Source: an uncultured Eubacteriales bacterium | Lineage (GTDB): Bacteria > Bacillota > Clostridia > Oscillospirales > Oscillospiraceae | Reading direction: 5' to 3' | Assembly: GCA_900317375.1 (NCBI GenBank) | Contig: ONGJ01000015.1 | Span: forward strand, 1-32,966 | DNA: 32,966 bases | Shown here: piece by piece, positions 1 through 6,867 of the stretch | Layout: each line of letters opens with the position of its first letter | How positions within the stretch are numbered: the first letter of the stretch is position 1 | Notes under the pieces: generated by a model | What the model was told of the DNA's origin: nothing | Database searches by the model: none | What the model saw: only the letters and a program-made list of their open reading frames with translations | Position numbers and translations under genes: made by a program

Positions 1-20
1 ACGATGCGATGGTAAACCCT

Positions 21-108
21 CAGTACCCTTTTAAGGGTCAGCAAGTACTGACCCTTATAGGGTCTGAGCAAACCACCAGTTCACTGGTGGTTATGATTTT
101 CAAAATCA
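21..108. repeat. Cluster of palindromes at window edge, possible IS200/IS605-type element end
   Basis: Several inverted repeats are packed together. One has 9-bp arms (33-41 with 48-56, arm AAGGGTCAG) and a 6-base loop. A perfect one has 10-bp arms (71-80 with 83-92, arm AACCACCAGT) and a 2-base centre. A third has 7-bp arms (94-100 with 102-108). Further ACCCT/AGGGT copies at 25-38 and 51-63 allow alternative foldings. Subterminal hairpins of this kind are typical of IS200/IS605 single-strand transposons, but no transposase is visible because the window starts here. The hairpins lie inside the 3' end of the glycosyltransferase reading frame, where they encode an atypical tail. They could instead be a transcription terminator region or another small repeat. 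The element assignment is inference. Confidence 0.45.
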
Positions 109-1015
109 GGGCTGCAAGGCTGCTGAGGCCCAGATAATGCAGGCGCATGATAATTCTCCTGTTCCGGCTCTCGCGGCGGAAACTCTCGCAGACTGACAGC
201 TGCGGGATTTTTTCATGCACCCAGCTGCGCAGCATCCAGAGGACATTCCGTTTCTCGGGCACATCCATCGCCTGCACACGGTTCATCGCGTCCAACAGGA
301 CATGGTTCAGCACCAGAAATTCAAAATCGTCCCTTGCATTGGGAAGAAGCTCGTCCTCGAGATGCTGCATCACTGTCAGCAGGTCGAGGTTTTTTTCGGC
401 GTTCCGGTTGTTCATTGTCGAGGGCAGACCCCGGCGGTAGTGATAAAGGCTCTCGTCCAGATGGGCGATTTTTTTTGCCCGGTGAATGGCGATGGCCGTA
501 AACTCGAGATCCTCGTACCAGAGCTTTTCTTCCGCAAAGCGAACGCCGTCCAGAAGCTCCCGCCGGAATAGCTTGTTGTTGGCAAAGCCGGCCGATGCCA
601 TGGGCCGGTCAGGGCGATAGATGCGCTCCTGATCCGTCGACCCGTCGGGAAAGTGCGCCGTTACTTCGCAGAGCGTCAGGTCGGCATTCTCCTTTTGTGA
701 TACAGCCAGCAGCTTCTCATACATGTCCGGCTCGATCCAGTCGTCGCTGTCCACAAAGCCGATGAACTGCCCTCTCGCCTTTTCCAGTGCGAGGTTGCGC
801 GCGCGCCCCTGCCCGCCGTTTTCGACCGTCTCGAAAAACAGCTGACAGGGATACCGCGCCTGCCATTGCCGAAGGAGGTCCTCCGTTCCGTCCGTCGAGC
901 CGTCGTTGACGATGCGGACCTCGAAGTCCGAAACCGTCTGCGCAAAGATGGAGTTCAGGCACTCATCCAGCGTCTTTTCAGCATTCCAGGCCGGGATGAT
1001 GATCGTCAGCAGCAT
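38..1015 (-). CDS. Family 2 glycosyltransferase
   Basis: This is a GT-A fold glycosyltransferase that probably adds a sugar from a nucleotide-sugar donor to a cell-surface polysaccharide or lipid-linked intermediate at the cytoplasmic face of the membrane. The N-terminus has the GT2 signature: the strand LLTIIIPAWN, then IVNDGSTDGT with D38 for nucleotide binding, then VDSDDW (D89-W93) as the metal-binding DXD-type motif. WYEDLEF, near residue 170, fits the catalytic-base region. The start ATG has a GGAGGTG ribosome site 7 bases upstream. The gene overlaps the end of the upstream O-antigen-ligase-like gene by 38 bases, which points to coupled translation and a shared pathway. About the last 18 residues (after LILKI) are encoded by the palindromic DNA at 38-92 and are probably not native, so the original C-terminus may have been replaced. 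Acceptor and donor cannot be predicted. Confidence 0.88.
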   Translation of the reverse strand: MLLTIIIPAWNAEKTLDECLNSIFAQTVSDFEVRIVNDGSTDGTEDLLRQWQARYPCQLFFETVENGGQGRARNLALEKARGQFIGFVDSDDWIEPDMYEKLLAVSQKENADLTLCEVTAHFPDGSTDQERIYRPDRPMASAGFANNKLFRRELLDGVRFAEEKLWYEDLEFTAIAIHRAKKIAHLDESLYHYRRGLPSTMNNRNAEKNLDLLTVMQHLEDELLPNARDDFEFLVLNHVLLDAMNRVQAMDVPEKRNVLWMLRSWVHEKIPQLSVCESFRRESRNRRIIMRLHYLGLSSLAALILKIITTSELVVCSDPIRVSTC

Positions 1016-2444
1016 GCAGAAGCACCTCCGTCACATAGTAAATCAGCGCCAGGATCAGAGACAGCCAGATCGACACGTTCGGCCGCCGCAGCGTCGCCCC
1101 CGAGAAATGGGCCAGGCCCAGCACCAGGACCAGCGCCAGGGCAAGAGAAACGTTCTCGAGGCAGAAACAGCCGCGAAAATCCCTTCGGCAGCAGCGGAAA
1201 ATCCGAAGCAGAAAATACCCGACAAAGCCGATGTACAGCAGGAAGCCGAGATAGCCGTAATAATAGAACACCGCATGCCAGTCGTTCTCCAGGTCGTAGA
1301 TGCCGTCAAAGCCCATCTCGGAAGCCTCAAAGCCGACGATCCGCGTCAGCGCATCGCAGTCCTGGAATACCATGTCGGCATAGTTCCGCTCCATGATCCG
1401 GGCATCGATCAGTCTGGCGACATCCGTGCTCATCCGATACTGCATGAGCACTCTGTCCATGCCGAAGCGGTCGATCAGATCGGGCTTGACGCCCAGATAC
1501 TTCCAGTAATAGAACGTGAAGACCTCTTTCACCTCGGGGTTATCAAAGCGCTCCTGCGCCGACATGCCGGTGATGTCGATCCCCTTTTCCAGCAGCGTGG
1601 CTTCGATCTCGCCCTGGGTGCCGCGGGCCGTTTTCCGCTGCTCCTCGGTCACCTTATAGCGTGGGGTCAGCGGATAGATCGCAGCGGAGAAGATGCTCAA
1701 TCCCAGCAGCAGAATCAGCGCAAAGCGGTTGAGCTCCTTTTTTGTCAGTCTCTTTTCCAGGATGAGGAAAAGCGCAAAGGACAGAAAAATGACAAAAATC
1801 GAGAAATAACAGCCCTTCGTCCCGTTGGTGAGGAAAACTGCGTCCGCGCCGGCGGCGGCCACCGTGGTCAGCCAGTTTTTCCCTGTACGCAGGGCCAGAA
1901 AGATGCAGAAGCAGGCGAAGATCACGAGGTTCGTGCTGTTCGCGTTGCGGTTTTCGTCGATCACCCACCCGCTGTAGCCCAGACCCTCGCCATAGGTGAC
2001 ATTTCCGGTCTTTGTCAGGCGTGCAATGATCAGGAATATCACCGTCAGGCCCGCTGCCAGCACAACACCGCGATAGGCAGCCTCCTTCGTCCGGTCGCTG
2101 CGGATGCACAGCAGAAAGCATACCGCGAACAGGGGCATCTGCACCACCGAGGCCATATACCGGATGTCATAAACCGGGCGGATATAGCCGACGCGCAGGC
2201 AGTTGAGAACATGCAGCGTGCTGAACAGCCCGACCGCCGCCAGAAAGGTGAGGAAAGCCTTTTTCCGGTCCGTCAGAATGAGCACCGCGAGCGGCAGCAG
2301 CACCATGATCCCCAGGCGGATGATGCCGGCCGGCGTGACGCGGTCGTTTCGCGTCCAGTAGGCCAGAGCATCCAGACAGGGCTGCAGCGCAAACAGCGCC
2401 GTCAGCACGGTCCTTGTTAACTTTTCCGTTTTGTCGTTTTTCAA
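978..2444 (-). CDS. O-antigen ligase/polymerase-like polytopic membrane protein
   Basis: A membrane protein of about 488 residues with roughly ten or more hydrophobic segments and a long hydrophilic loop in its second half (ending near FEASEMGFDGIYDLENDW). It resembles the O-antigen ligase/Wzy-like superfamily, which joins or polymerises lipid-linked glycans on the outer face of the membrane. It is followed directly by a GT2 glycosyltransferase, so an exopolysaccharide or teichuronic-type glycan role is likely. The frame is open up to an ATG at 2492, but that codon lies inside the rplS terminator hairpin. A TTG at 2444 has GGAGAG 6 bases upstream and gives a sensible N-terminus (MKNDKTEK before the first helix), so I chose TTG. 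Family members diverge strongly; the broad class is fairly sure and the exact reaction is not. Confidence 0.75.
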   Translation of the reverse strand: MKNDKTEKLTRTVLTALFALQPCLDALAYWTRNDRVTPAGIIRLGIMVLLPLAVLILTDRKKAFLTFLAAVGLFSTLHVLNCLRVGYIRPVYDIRYMASVVQMPLFAVCFLLCIRSDRTKEAAYRGVVLAAGLTVIFLIIARLTKTGNVTYGEGLGYSGWVIDENRNANSTNLVIFACFCIFLALRTGKNWLTTVAAAGADAVFLTNGTKGCYFSIFVIFLSFALFLILEKRLTKKELNRFALILLLGLSIFSAAIYPLTPRYKVTEEQRKTARGTQGEIEATLLEKGIDITGMSAQERFDNPEVKEVFTFYYWKYLGVKPDLIDRFGMDRVLMQYRMSTDVARLIDARIMERNYADMVFQDCDALTRIVGFEASEMGFDGIYDLENDWHAVFYYYGYLGFLLYIGFVGYFLLRIFRCCRRDFRGCFCLENVSLALALVLVLGLAHFSGATLRRPNVSIWLSLILALIYYVTEVLLHAADDHHPGLEC

Positions 2445-2459
2445 AGCTTTCTCTCCATA

Positions 2460-2492
2460 TGGAAAATGGCGCCTTCTCATCGAAGACGCCAT
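2460..2492 (-). terminator. Rho-independent terminator after rplS
   Basis: On the minus strand, GGCGTCTTC pairs with GAAGGCGCC (one T-G wobble) around a GATGA loop. The stem can be extended by flanking A-T pairs and is followed by a short run of T. It lies 15 bases after the rplS stop codon and ends L19 transcription. It also sits just before the TTG start of the ligase-like gene, so that gene is reached by read-through or has a promoter I could not identify. Confidence 0.7.
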
Positions 2493-2506
2493 GAACCTTG
2501 CACCCC

Positions 2507-2848
2507 TTACAGGCGCTCCTTGACCTTAGCCTTCTTGCCGACGCGGTCACGCAGGTAGTAGAGCTTCGCACGGCGAACCTTACCTTTGCGGACGGTGGTA
2601 ACAGAGACGATGGACGGGGAATGCACCGGGAAGACCTTTTCGCAGCCGACACCGTAGGAGATGCGGCGGACGGTGATGGTCTCGTTGATGCCGCCATGCT
2701 TCTTGGCAATGATGGTGCCTTCGAAAGCCTGGTTGCGCTCGCGGTTGCCTTCCTTGACACGGACAAGGACACGAACAGTATCGCCGACGTTCATTTCGGG
2801 AAGCTCGGGCTTCATATACTGCTCACTGAGAATTTTGACCAGATCCAT
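2507..2848 (-). CDS. rplS: 50S ribosomal protein L19
   Basis: Large-subunit ribosomal protein of 113 residues, the normal family length, placed at the 30S-50S interface. It begins [19 protein letters not shown] and contains the typical basic L19 core ([42 protein letters not shown]) and a lysine/arginine-rich C-terminus ([13 protein letters not shown]). The frame is open further upstream to 2971, but family alignment and an AAAGGA ribosome site 8-10 bases before 2848 fix the start. It stands alone here, flanked by a GH13 gene and a polysaccharide gene and away from the common rimM-trmD-rplS grouping. It has its own promoter and terminator. Confidence 0.97.
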   Translation of the reverse strand: MDLVKILSEQYMKPELPEMNVGDTVRVLVRVKEGNRERNQAFEGTIIAKKHGGINETITVRRISYGVGCEKVFPVHSPSIVSVTTVRKGKVRRAKLYYLRDRVGKKAKVKERL

Positions 2849-2966
2849 AATCCAATCCTTTCCTATATAGACGTTCATGCCGGGAATGATACACGGCAGC
2901 GGACCGCCTTTCTCTAACACCTGTGACTTCACAAGCTGAAGTAGAATACCACAAAAACTATCGGAT
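2849..2966 (-). promoter_or_regulatory. rplS promoter and 5' leader
   Basis: On the minus strand a TTGCAA box and a TATTCT box are separated by 17 bases (around 2927-2955), just after the stop of the GH13 gene. The transcript would carry a leader of about 75-80 bases with small potential hairpins (CTTCA/TGAAG; GGCGG/GCTGCC) ahead of the L19 start. Low-GC Gram-positives often have an autoregulatory L19 leader RNA at this place. I cannot confirm the consensus fold by eye, so the leader function is inference. Confidence 0.5.
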
Positions 2967-2974
2967 TGCAAGCA

Positions 2975-5338
2975 CTATTTTTCCGCAGCTGCCGGCTTCT
3001 TGCATCCATCCTTGTTTTCGGACAGGACAATGATGCTGGCAGAGCGTGCCTCGATCAGTCCTTCCGCCTTATGCCCCTGCGCCTCCAGACGGAAGCGGCG
3101 CTTGGTTCCGGCGCGGTTGACAACCGTCAGGACCGCCTCTTCCTTCAGGCTGCGCAGAATCAGCAGCACATCCGGGTCATTTGCCAGGAAGAAGGCATCT
3201 CCCTCGCGAAAGGCCCGGTGCGTACTGCGGAAGGCGCTCAGCTCGCGCAGATACGGCAGCATCCACTGTGTGTGAAAGCCCGGGGCTTCCTCCATCGGGC
3301 GCCGGTTGAAGGGGTCGTTGACCCCGGTCATGCCGAGCTCGTCACCGTAATAGATGCTGGGAACACCGGGTACCGAGAACTGCAGCGTCAGCGCCAGCTT
3401 TTCCAGTTTCTCGGCGCGCCGGTAGGCGCTGTCCGGGATGCCGCGTTCAATCAGGCGCTGCATTTCCCGCGGGAAGTCCTTGAGCGGCTGATCGGTTGCC
3501 AGCGTGGTATAGAGCCGCTCGGTATCGTGCGAGCCAAGCAGATTCATCAGGCAGACATACAGTGGCTGGGGATAGTGCAGCTGCTGGCCGGTCAGAAAGC
3601 TGGCCAGCGAAAAGGCATCCATGCGCTCATGCAGGAAGTCCAGAACCGCCGTGCGGAAGGGATAGTTCATCACCGAGTCCAGTGCCCCGCCGAGGGCATA
3701 TTTCCGCCGGGATCCGTAGCTCTCCTTCAGGACCGCGTCCTCCCAGACCTCGCCGAGGATGACGCTGTCTCTCTTTTCCTCTCTGGCAGCCTGCCGGATC
3801 AGGCAGAGCACATTGTCCGGCAGTTCGTCAGCCACATCGATACGCCATCCCGAGGCCCCGCGCCGCAGCCACTGGCGGATGACCGAGTCCTTTCCGGTGA
3901 CCACATAGTCCTGCCAGGACGGATCATTCTCGTCGACCTCCGGGAGCTCCTCAAAGCCCCACCAGCTGCGGTATTCATCCGGGTATCGGTGGAAGTCATA
4001 CCAGCTGTAATAAGGCGACTGCTGATTCTGGCAGGCGCCGTCGCCCGGGTAGTGTCCGTCGCGGTTAAAGTAGATGCTGTCGGCGCCGGTATGCGAAAAA
4101 ACACCGTCGCAGAGGATGCGGATCCCGTATTCTCCGGCTGCACGGCAGAGATCGCGGAAGTCCTCGGTATCACCGAGGATCGGGTCGACCTTCAGATAGT
4201 CCGAGGTGTCATATCGGTGATTGGAGCGGGCCTCGACAATGGGGTTGAGATAGAGGCAGCTGATTCCCAGTTCCTTCAGATAGGGAAGCTTTTCCCGAAT
4301 GCCGCGAAGGGTCCCGCCGTAAAAATCGTCCGGGATATAGTCCTTTTCAAACGAACGCGGCTGCCAGCGGACCTCTTCCCTTCTGCTTGCGTGCAGGTCG
4401 GGATGCTGGCCGAGAGCCTTATGATAGCGGATGCCCGCCTCCGCAGTACCGTCGTCGGTAAAGGCAAAGCGATCCGGAAAGACCTGATACATCACCCCGT
4501 TCTGAAACCATGCGGGGGTCTCAAAATCCCGGCGGTAGACCGTCAGGCGGAAACCGTCCTGCGCGCTGTTGCGAAGCCAGGCATGGATCCCGTCCGATGC
4601 CGGGCCGAGCCAGAACACCTGTTCGCCGGTCTCCAGACGGAAGCGATACCAGAGGGCAGCCTCCTCATCCGGTGCCGTGAATGCAACGCGCCAGCCGTCC
4701 TCGGTCTTCTCCATGAGATGCTCCTGCTGAAAGCTGTCGCCGAAAACCTCGAGCACCGCAGCAATCAGTCTGTTCGGCTGGACCCGAATCTGAAGCGTCA
4801 GATTCTCCCCTGTCCGAACGGCGCCGAAAGGACTGCGGTACTCAGGAAGGCGCAGGTCATGCCGCACCGAAGGTACGCTCTGCTGCAGCTGCAGAAGCTG
4901 GCGCAGCAAAGCCAGGCTCCGCCCCTGCAGCATGCCCAGAGCAGCCATTCCGTTCTGGGGAAGCGGCTCCCCCATACAGGGCAGCAGATAGGGGTAGACG
5001 GTCTCCATTTTCTGCCCGCAGTCGTCCATCAGGATGCGCAGACACTCGGCTGCAAAGATCGGTCCTCCCTCTCCCGAGGGCGCCAGCGCCGTGAGGTCCT
5101 GTGCGGTCAGTCCGGAGGCCAGAAAGCGCCGTGACGCTACTGCCGCATCGGCAGCCTGCCGGAAATAAAGCTCAGCCAGCGGAAGAGCGGGCAGGCGCCC
5201 ATCTGCAGGATGCCAGGCCCCGTTAGAAAAGCGGAGCGTCAGCATTTTCTGGTTTTCATAAACAATGGTCAGATGATAGTTGTCTTTCCATTCTTCCCGG
5301 TAGCTTCCCCCGTAGAAGACGGTCTGCATTTCATTCAA
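2975..5338 (-). CDS. GH13 alpha-glucan hydrolase (neopullulanase/cyclomaltodextrinase-like)
   Basis: An alpha-amylase superfamily enzyme of 787 residues, probably hydrolysing alpha-1,4 (and alpha-1,6-containing) glucans or maltodextrins inside the cell, since no signal peptide is seen. Residues about 165-285 look like the beta-sandwich N-domain of neopullulanase-type enzymes. The catalytic barrel follows from MYQVFPDRF. Conserved regions are DGVFSHTG, GWRIDVADE (nucleophile D501), ILGEVWED (acid/base E530) and LLGSHDTER (D605). A C-terminal beta domain ends the protein. The first ~160 residues are an extra domain I do not recognise. The start is TTG at 5338 with GGAGAG 9 bases upstream; an in-frame ATG lies at 5329. 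It follows glgA but behind a hairpin terminator, so it is probably a weakly coupled member of the glycogen group. Confidence 0.9.
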   Translation of the reverse strand: MNEMQTVFYGGSYREEWKDNYHLTIVYENQKMLTLRFSNGAWHPADGRLPALPLAELYFRQAADAAVASRRFLASGLTAQDLTALAPSGEGGPIFAAECLRILMDDCGQKMETVYPYLLPCMGEPLPQNGMAALGMLQGRSLALLRQLLQLQQSVPSVRHDLRLPEYRSPFGAVRTGENLTLQIRVQPNRLIAAVLEVFGDSFQQEHLMEKTEDGWRVAFTAPDEEAALWYRFRLETGEQVFWLGPASDGIHAWLRNSAQDGFRLTVYRRDFETPAWFQNGVMYQVFPDRFAFTDDGTAEAGIRYHKALGQHPDLHASRREEVRWQPRSFEKDYIPDDFYGGTLRGIREKLPYLKELGISCLYLNPIVEARSNHRYDTSDYLKVDPILGDTEDFRDLCRAAGEYGIRILCDGVFSHTGADSIYFNRDGHYPGDGACQNQQSPYYSWYDFHRYPDEYRSWWGFEELPEVDENDPSWQDYVVTGKDSVIRQWLRRGASGWRIDVADELPDNVLCLIRQAAREEKRDSVILGEVWEDAVLKESYGSRRKYALGGALDSVMNYPFRTAVLDFLHERMDAFSLASFLTGQQLHYPQPLYVCLMNLLGSHDTERLYTTLATDQPLKDFPREMQRLIERGIPDSAYRRAEKLEKLALTLQFSVPGVPSIYYGDELGMTGVNDPFNRRPMEEAPGFHTQWMLPYLRELSAFRSTHRAFREGDAFFLANDPDVLLILRSLKEEAVLTVVNRAGTKRRFRLEAQGHKAEGLIEARSASIIVLSENKDGCKKPAAAEK

Positions 5339-5362
5339 GCAATTTCACTCTCCAAAATAGAA

Positions 5363-5386
5363 TTCCCTCCCCCTCCGGGGAGGGAA
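5363..5386 (-). terminator. Hairpin terminator/attenuator between glgA and the GH13 gene
   Basis: On the minus strand, TTCCCTCCCC pairs perfectly with GGGGAGGGAA (10 bp) around a 4-base loop and is followed by TTCTATTTT. It starts about 5 bases after the glgA stop codon. The GH13 ribosome site and TTG start begin only about 15-25 bases downstream. It therefore probably reduces GH13 expression relative to glgBA rather than ending the operon outright. Confidence 0.7.
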
Positions 5387-5391
5387 ACTGA

Positions 5392-6867
5392 TCAAAGCAT
5401 TCTCAGATACAGCCGGAGATACGCCTTCGCCGTATGTTCGAAGCCGAAGTCCTCGCGCATGGCGTTGCCGATCAGGCGGGCCATCAGCGCCCTGTTTCGA
5501 TAGGCCGAGATGGCCTGCCGGATGGCATCGCGCATCTGCCAGGCGTCAAAGTCCTCGAAGAGGAAGCCGTTTCCGGTGCCGGTAAAGGGGTCATAGGCCT
5601 TCACGGTGTCCTTCAGTCCGCCGGTTGCGCGCACCACAGGGATGCTGCCGTAGCGCATGGCGATCATCTGGCCGAGCCCGCAGGGTTCAAAGCGGCTCGG
5701 CATCAGGAAAAAGTCGCTGCCGGCGTAGGTCAGATGGGCCGCCTCCTCATTGTAGCCAAGATAGGCGCAGAGCCGGCCGCGATAGCGTCCTTCCGCGGCG
5801 CGCATGAAGTTTTCAAAGCGCTCGTCCCCGGAGCCCACCAGCATGAACTGGACATCCTCGCTGAGCATGAAATCATCAAGCATGCACTGGATCAGTTCAA
5901 AACCTTTCTGCTCGGTCATGCGCGTAACCATCGCGAAGATGGGAACATCCGGCCGCACTTCCAGTCCCATGCGCTGCTGCAGCGCTTCCTTGCACGCTGT
6001 CTTGCCCTCGCGGTGCAGGCTGTCATAGCATACGGGGAGGAAGGCGTCATCCGCAGGATTGAAGACCTCGTGGTCAATGCCGTTCAGGATGCCCGACAGC
6101 ACGTCAGCGCGCGCATTCAGGATATCATCCAGACCTTCGCCGTATTCGGGCGTGCGGATCTCGGCGGCATAGCCGGGGCTGACCGTGTTGATGCGGTCGG
6201 CAAAGAGGCAGCCGGCCTTCAGATAGTCCGCGCAGCCGTCCTGCATCAGCCATTCATCCGTAAACCACTCGTCATCCAGGCCGAAGACATCCTTGACAAA
6301 GGCGGGGTGCTGCTTTCCCTGAAAGAGGATATTGTGAATGGAGAGCAGGCTTTTAGGCTTTCCCTGCACTTCGCCCGCGTACTGCACCTTCATCAGCATC
6401 GGGATCATCGCCGTGTGCCAGTCGTTGCAGTGGAGAATGTCCGGGCAAAAGTCCAGCCCGGGCAGGCACTCCAGAACTGCCCGTGAGAAGAAGGCATACT
6501 GTTCGCCCTCCTCCTCGCCGCCGGAATAGATTCTGTGGCCGTAGTAGCGTTCGTTGTCCACAAGATAATAAACGATGCCGTCAAGTTCAAGTTTTTCAAT
6601 GCCGACATACTCATGCCGCCAGCCGAGATCGACGTAGAACTGGAACAGATGCTCTGTCCGGGATGCATACGCCTGCTTGACAACGTGATGGAAGGGCGTT
6701 ATGACACGGCAGTCCACCCCCAGCCTCTTCAGGCTTTTCGGCAGCGCACCAATCACATCGGCCAGTCCGCCCGTCTTGGACAGCGGGGCGCACTCGGCCG
6801 CGGCCAGCAGGACCCTCGGCGGTCTGGCGCGGTCTTCACCGCGCTCCTGCCGCATTTCGTCGTTCAT
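5392..6867 (-). CDS. glgA: Glycogen synthase
   Basis: GT5 glycosyltransferase of 491 residues that transfers glucose from ADP-glucose to the non-reducing end of alpha-1,4-glucan in the cytoplasm. It shows the donor-phosphate motif K31-TGGLADV near the N-terminus and the HCNDWH motif. The C-terminal Rossmann domain contains FLMPSRFEPCGLGQ with catalytic E394, followed by RATGGLKDTV. Its length matches bacterial GlgA. The ATG overlaps the glgB stop codon by 4 bases (ATGA), with GAGGAG inside the glgB end as ribosome site, so the two enzymes are translationally coupled. No glgC or glgP is visible in the window, so ADP-glucose must be supplied from elsewhere. Confidence 0.97.
   Translation of the reverse strand: MNDEMRQERGEDRARPPRVLLAAAECAPLSKTGGLADVIGALPKSLKRLGVDCRVITPFHHVVKQAYASRTEHLFQFYVDLGWRHEYVGIEKLELDGIVYYLVDNERYYGHRIYSGGEEEGEQYAFFSRAVLECLPGLDFCPDILHCNDWHTAMIPMLMKVQYAGEVQGKPKSLLSIHNILFQGKQHPAFVKDVFGLDDEWFTDEWLMQDGCADYLKAGCLFADRINTVSPGYAAEIRTPEYGEGLDDILNARADVLSGILNGIDHEVFNPADDAFLPVCYDSLHREGKTACKEALQQRMGLEVRPDVPIFAMVTRMTEQKGFELIQCMLDDFMLSEDVQFMLVGSGDERFENFMRAAEGRYRGRLCAYLGYNEEAAHLTYAGSDFFLMPSRFEPCGLGQMIAMRYGSIPVVRATGGLKDTVKAYDPFTGTGNGFLFEDFDAWQMRDAIRQAISAYRNRALMARLIGNAMREDFGFEHTAKAYLRLYLRML

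Noticed and set aside
906..2420. 504-residue open frame on the plus strand
   Set aside because: It lies opposite the ligase-like gene, has no recognisable domain, and its composition (Q, H, R rich) is that of an antisense shadow in GC-rich DNA.
2849..2930. Firm call of an L19 leader riboregulator
   Set aside because: Short hairpins are possible, but I could not match a consensus fold by eye, so it was kept only as part of a promoter/leader feature.
2966..5134. 722-residue open frame on the plus strand
   Set aside because: It is antisense to the GH13 gene, which has all catalytic motifs; no ribosome site or domain supports the plus-strand frame.
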